The translations under genes were made by a program, and so were the position numbers. From contig DATKMG010000830.1 of NCBI GenBank assembly GCA_035541995.1, positions 1 to 8,851 on the forward strand: 8,851 nt of DNA. The letters are read 5' to 3'. Source of the DNA: DATKMG01 sp035541995. GTDB taxonomy: Bacteria; Acidobacteriota; Terriglobia; Versatilivoradales; Versatilivoraceae. This document shows, piece by piece, positions 6,988 to 8,851 of the stretch (positions are counted from its first letter, which is position 1; every line of letters begins with the position of its first letter). Below the pieces are notes generated by a model, which was not told the DNA's origin, searched no databases, and saw only the letters and a list, made by a program, of their open reading frames with translations.

Positions 6988-7143
6988 TTAAGAGTCCTTC
7001 TCGTCCTTCTTCATCGCCCCTTTGAAGTTACGGATCCCTTCCCCAATGCCTTTGCCGATTTCCGGCAAGCGCTTTGCGCCAAAAAGGAAGAAGATAATAA
7101 CAAGAATTACCAAGAGTTCTGGGAGACCGAGTTTTCCAAACAT
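6988..7143 (-). CDS. tatA: Twin-arginine translocase subunit TatA/TatE
   Basis: A 51-residue protein. It begins MFGKLGLPELLVILVIIF, a short membrane helix entered through LPEL. It then has the FGAKRLPEIGKGIGEGI hinge and amphipathic helix (21-37) and an FKGAMKK basic end with an acidic tail. This is the canonical TatA/E pattern; TatA oligomers form the passage for folded proteins bearing twin-arginine signals across the inner membrane. It is shorter than E. coli TatA (89) but within the range of compact TatA/TatE proteins. TatB is less likely given the length and missing long tail. GGAGGG (7153-7148) lies 4 nt before the ATG and settles the start. tatB and tatC are not in the window. Its stop is 3 bp from that of the phosphatase gene. 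Confidence 0.93.
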   Translation of the reverse strand: MFGKLGLPELLVILVIIFFLFGAKRLPEIGKGIGEGIRNFKGAMKKDEKDS

Positions 7144-7153
7144 ACTGCCCTCC

Positions 7154-7173
7154 GGACCTGCTATGCAGGATCC
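7154..7173. other. Small hairpin in the tatA leader
   Basis: CCTGC (7157-7161), loop TAT, GCAGG (7165-7169), extended by GGA/TCC with a one-base bulge. It abuts the tatA Shine-Dalgarno on the minus strand and could affect ribosome access. The stem is short and may be incidental. Confidence 0.25.
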
Positions 7174-7268
7174 ATGATTGTTTCCAGTTAAGTCTATTGG
7201 ATTTCGGGGGTAAGATCAAACAAATAATTCCTTCCCCTTCATAGAACAGGTTTCAGTTGGAGGAGATG

Positions 7269-7277
7269 TGCTATAGT
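7269..7277 (+). promoter_or_regulatory. Extended -10 promoter candidate for the histidine kinase gene
   Basis: TGCTATAGT matches TGnTATAAT with one mismatch. Transcription would start near 7284, leaving a leader of about 17 nt that still includes AGAAGG (7290-7295) before the TTG at 7301. No good -35 is seen. Confidence 0.4.
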
Positions 7278-7300
7278 AAGCAGGTCGTTAGAAGGTTGTA

Positions 7301-8707
7301 TTGTCTGCCCTACTGCCTACGCTGGTGGGAAATCCTTCGATTTGGAGTGCAGTCGAATCCTCACTTATGGCCACGACCTATGAGAATATCCCAACCGTCG
7401 AGACTTCGCTGAGAGTCCTCTCCATTAACTGCGGGCAGCCCTTCGGTTCAGTCATCCGGGATTTTGCCGGACCCTCGTTACTGCAACTGGAAAACTCATA
7501 CGAAATGGGCCAGATCCAGTCCAGTTTGGAGAGCGCCAACTTTGATCTGGTCGTGTTAGAGACCCAAGGATTCTCCCAGAGCGAGTTCTCTGCGCTCCAG
7601 GAGCTTCGCGGGCGTTTCGTTCAGGTGATGCTGTTGGTTCTATGCGATCCGTCGCAAAATAGCTTTTTTCCGCTGCTTGACCCCCGAACAGACTTCTGTC
7701 TGGTCAAGCCGATACAGCCGGAGATTTTTCGTCTCACTCTGGGCCAGATCGGCCAAAGGATAGCCCTGGAAAGACAATTGGAGGAGGCCTCCAAAGAAGC
7801 TCGCCGCTGTCGAAGCGAATTGTTGCAATCCATCGAACTGCGGAAGGAGGCGACAACAGAGAAGGACTTGACCTATCGGGAACTGCTATTAGCCTATTCC
7901 CGTCTCCAGGACGTCAACCAGAAGAAAAACAATTTTCTTTCTATGGCAACCCATGAGTTGCGAACTCCGGTAACCGTGATCAAAGGGTATCACCGAATCC
8001 TTCTGGATGACCGTTTGGGAAAGCTGCTTCCAGAACAACGCAAGGTCCTAATGGAGTCAGAAGAGAATTGCAACCGCCTGATCAAGATTATTAATTCGCT
8101 CCTCAATCTATCCCGTATTGAGACCGGAAGGCTGGAACTTGTGTACCAAGAAAATGACTTTTCGGAAAATGCGCGCGAGGTGGTGCAAGACTTAAAGGAG
8201 AGCATAGACCGAAAGCAACTGTCGACGGTCCTGAACTTGGAGATAAGAATTCCGAAGTTCAAGTATGATCGTGAGAAGGTCACCCAGGTCTTGACAAGCT
8301 TGTTGGAAAACTCCATCAAATACACACCGCAGAAAGGAAGAATTTACCTTTCGGCCGAACCCTATTTCTGGGAAAGGAGAAATCCCAACAATCCTGGGGT
8401 GGCTGACAACAAGCGATCTGGCCGGTCAGCTTCTTCGTTGGGTTCCCAGGTCCCGTTCAACGCGGTCCGAGTGGAGGTCAGCGACACCGGTATTGGTGTT
8501 TCCCCCCAGCATCGACAGGAGATTTTTGAGGAGTTCACTCAGGTCGCTGCGGGACAATCAAACAAGTCTGGTTTGGGTTTGGGTCTGGCTATTTCCAAGC
8601 GAATCATTGAGGCACATGGGGGGAAGATCTGGGTGGAAAGCCAGGTGAATACCGGTAGCAGATTTGTATTTCTGCTCCCGTTTAGCCCAATGGAAGCCGC
8701 CATATGA
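7301..8707 (+). CDS. Soluble sensor histidine kinase with N-terminal pseudo-receiver
   Basis: A 468-residue cytoplasmic kinase with no membrane segment. Residues 36-155 have the layout of a receiver domain, but Glu87 replaces the phospho-acceptor Asp (FDLVVLE), the acidic pair after the first strand is missing, and only the Lys136-Pro motif (LVKP) remains. A charged coiled coil follows (about 155-208), then HisKA with phospho-accepting His218 (ATHELRTPV), and a HATPase domain with N box LLENSIKYTP (Asn337), G1 VSDTGIGV (Asp395) and G2 SGLGLGLA (423-430). The kinase core looks active. About 30 polar residues (357-386) are inserted between N box and G1. TTG at 7301 was chosen because AGAAGG sits 5 nt upstream; the alternative ATG at 7367 lacks a ribosome site. 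No response regulator is adjacent in the window. Input signal and target are unknown. Confidence 0.92.
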   Translation: MSALLPTLVGNPSIWSAVESSLMATTYENIPTVETSLRVLSINCGQPFGSVIRDFAGPSLLQLENSYEMGQIQSSLESANFDLVVLETQGFSQSEFSALQELRGRFVQVMLLVLCDPSQNSFFPLLDPRTDFCLVKPIQPEIFRLTLGQIGQRIALERQLEEASKEARRCRSELLQSIELRKEATTEKDLTYRELLLAYSRLQDVNQKKNNFLSMATHELRTPVTVIKGYHRILLDDRLGKLLPEQRKVLMESEENCNRLIKIINSLLNLSRIETGRLELVYQENDFSENAREVVQDLKESIDRKQLSTVLNLEIRIPKFKYDREKVTQVLTSLLENSIKYTPQKGRIYLSAEPYFWERRNPNNPGVADNKRSGRSASSLGSQVPFNAVRVEVSDTGIGVSPQHRQEIFEEFTQVAAGQSNKSGLGLGLAISKRIIEAHGGKIWVESQVNTGSRFVFLLPFSPMEAAI

Positions 8708-8789
8708 GTTTGTGGTGCCAGAGTCTATAACTCTTGAGGAGGCATTTCGCCCGAGAACCTCGGCCTAGAGAAAACCGCGCAATTCCGAT

Positions 8790-8795
8790 TATAAT
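8790..8795 (+). promoter_or_regulatory. Perfect TATAAT -10 hexamer near the right edge
   Basis: TATAAT lies 32 bp before the ATG at 8828, a workable distance for a -10 box. No matching -35 or TGn extension is evident. The call is tentative because the gene it would serve is cut off by the window edge. Confidence 0.3.
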
Positions 8796-8827
8796 TCCAA
8801 GGCGTCGGGTCGATACTAGAGTCAACT

Positions 8828-8851
8828 ATGAAGGAATTAAGCACAAAAGAA
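8828..8851 (+). CDS. Possible start of a gene running off the right edge
   Basis: ATG at 8828 opens a frame (MKELSTKE) that continues past the window. The lysine/glutamate-rich start and the TATAAT 32 bp upstream are suggestive; the ribosome site is weak. Eight codons are too few to name a product. The 120 bp between the kinase stop and this point hold two short inverted repeats, AGAGT/ACTCT and CCGAG/CTCGG, but no clear terminator. Confidence 0.3.

Noticed and set aside
7266..7413. Short plus-strand ORF starting ATG after GGAGGAG, overlapping the kinase start
   Set aside because: The GGAGG is too close to the ATG, the ORF is out of frame with the kinase, and the translation looks random.

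Overview
The window reads as ordinary chromosome of a moderately GC-rich, Gram-negative-type bacterium. No phage, plasmid, transposase, CRISPR or defence genes were found. The best guess at lineage is Acidobacteriota or a relative. That guess rests on the gene mix, the style of the intergenic palindromic repeats and a short ORF resembling proteins I associate with that phylum. It is inference, because no rRNA or other marker is present.

Layout from left to right. On the minus strand lie a small YtxH-type membrane protein (69-380) and uvrC (553-2382), separated by a cluster of hairpins that includes a good uvrC terminator. A 545-bp gap (2383-2927) follows. It holds a 53-codon ORF that may be the remnant of a larger gene, an 11-bp-arm palindrome and a pair of inverted repeat arms with further copies of their core. 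The plus strand then carries a secreted DUF1343/NamZ-type exo-muramidase (2928-4157), a 290-bp gap rich in inverted repeats, hypoxanthine phosphoribosyltransferase (4448-4978) and a GAF-GAF-PP2C (RsbU/SpoIIE-type) phosphatase (5212-6984). A 51-residue TatA (6988-7143, minus) meets the phosphatase gene tail to tail with 3 bp between the stops. Divergent from tatA is a soluble histidine kinase with a degenerate N-terminal receiver domain (7301-8707). The first codons of another possible gene appear at the right edge.

The genes do not form one pathway. They cover DNA repair (uvrC), wall turnover (NamZ), purine salvage (hpt), protein export (tatA) and signalling (phosphatase and kinase). The phosphatase and kinase are close neighbours and could act in stress signalling, but no anti-sigma factor, antagonist or response regulator accompanies them, so partners must lie elsewhere. 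I see no convincing undescribed system. The most interesting material is the repeat-laden intergenic DNA around 2420-2860 and 4180-4430, the possible gene remnant at 2433-2594 and the pseudo-receiver of the kinase.
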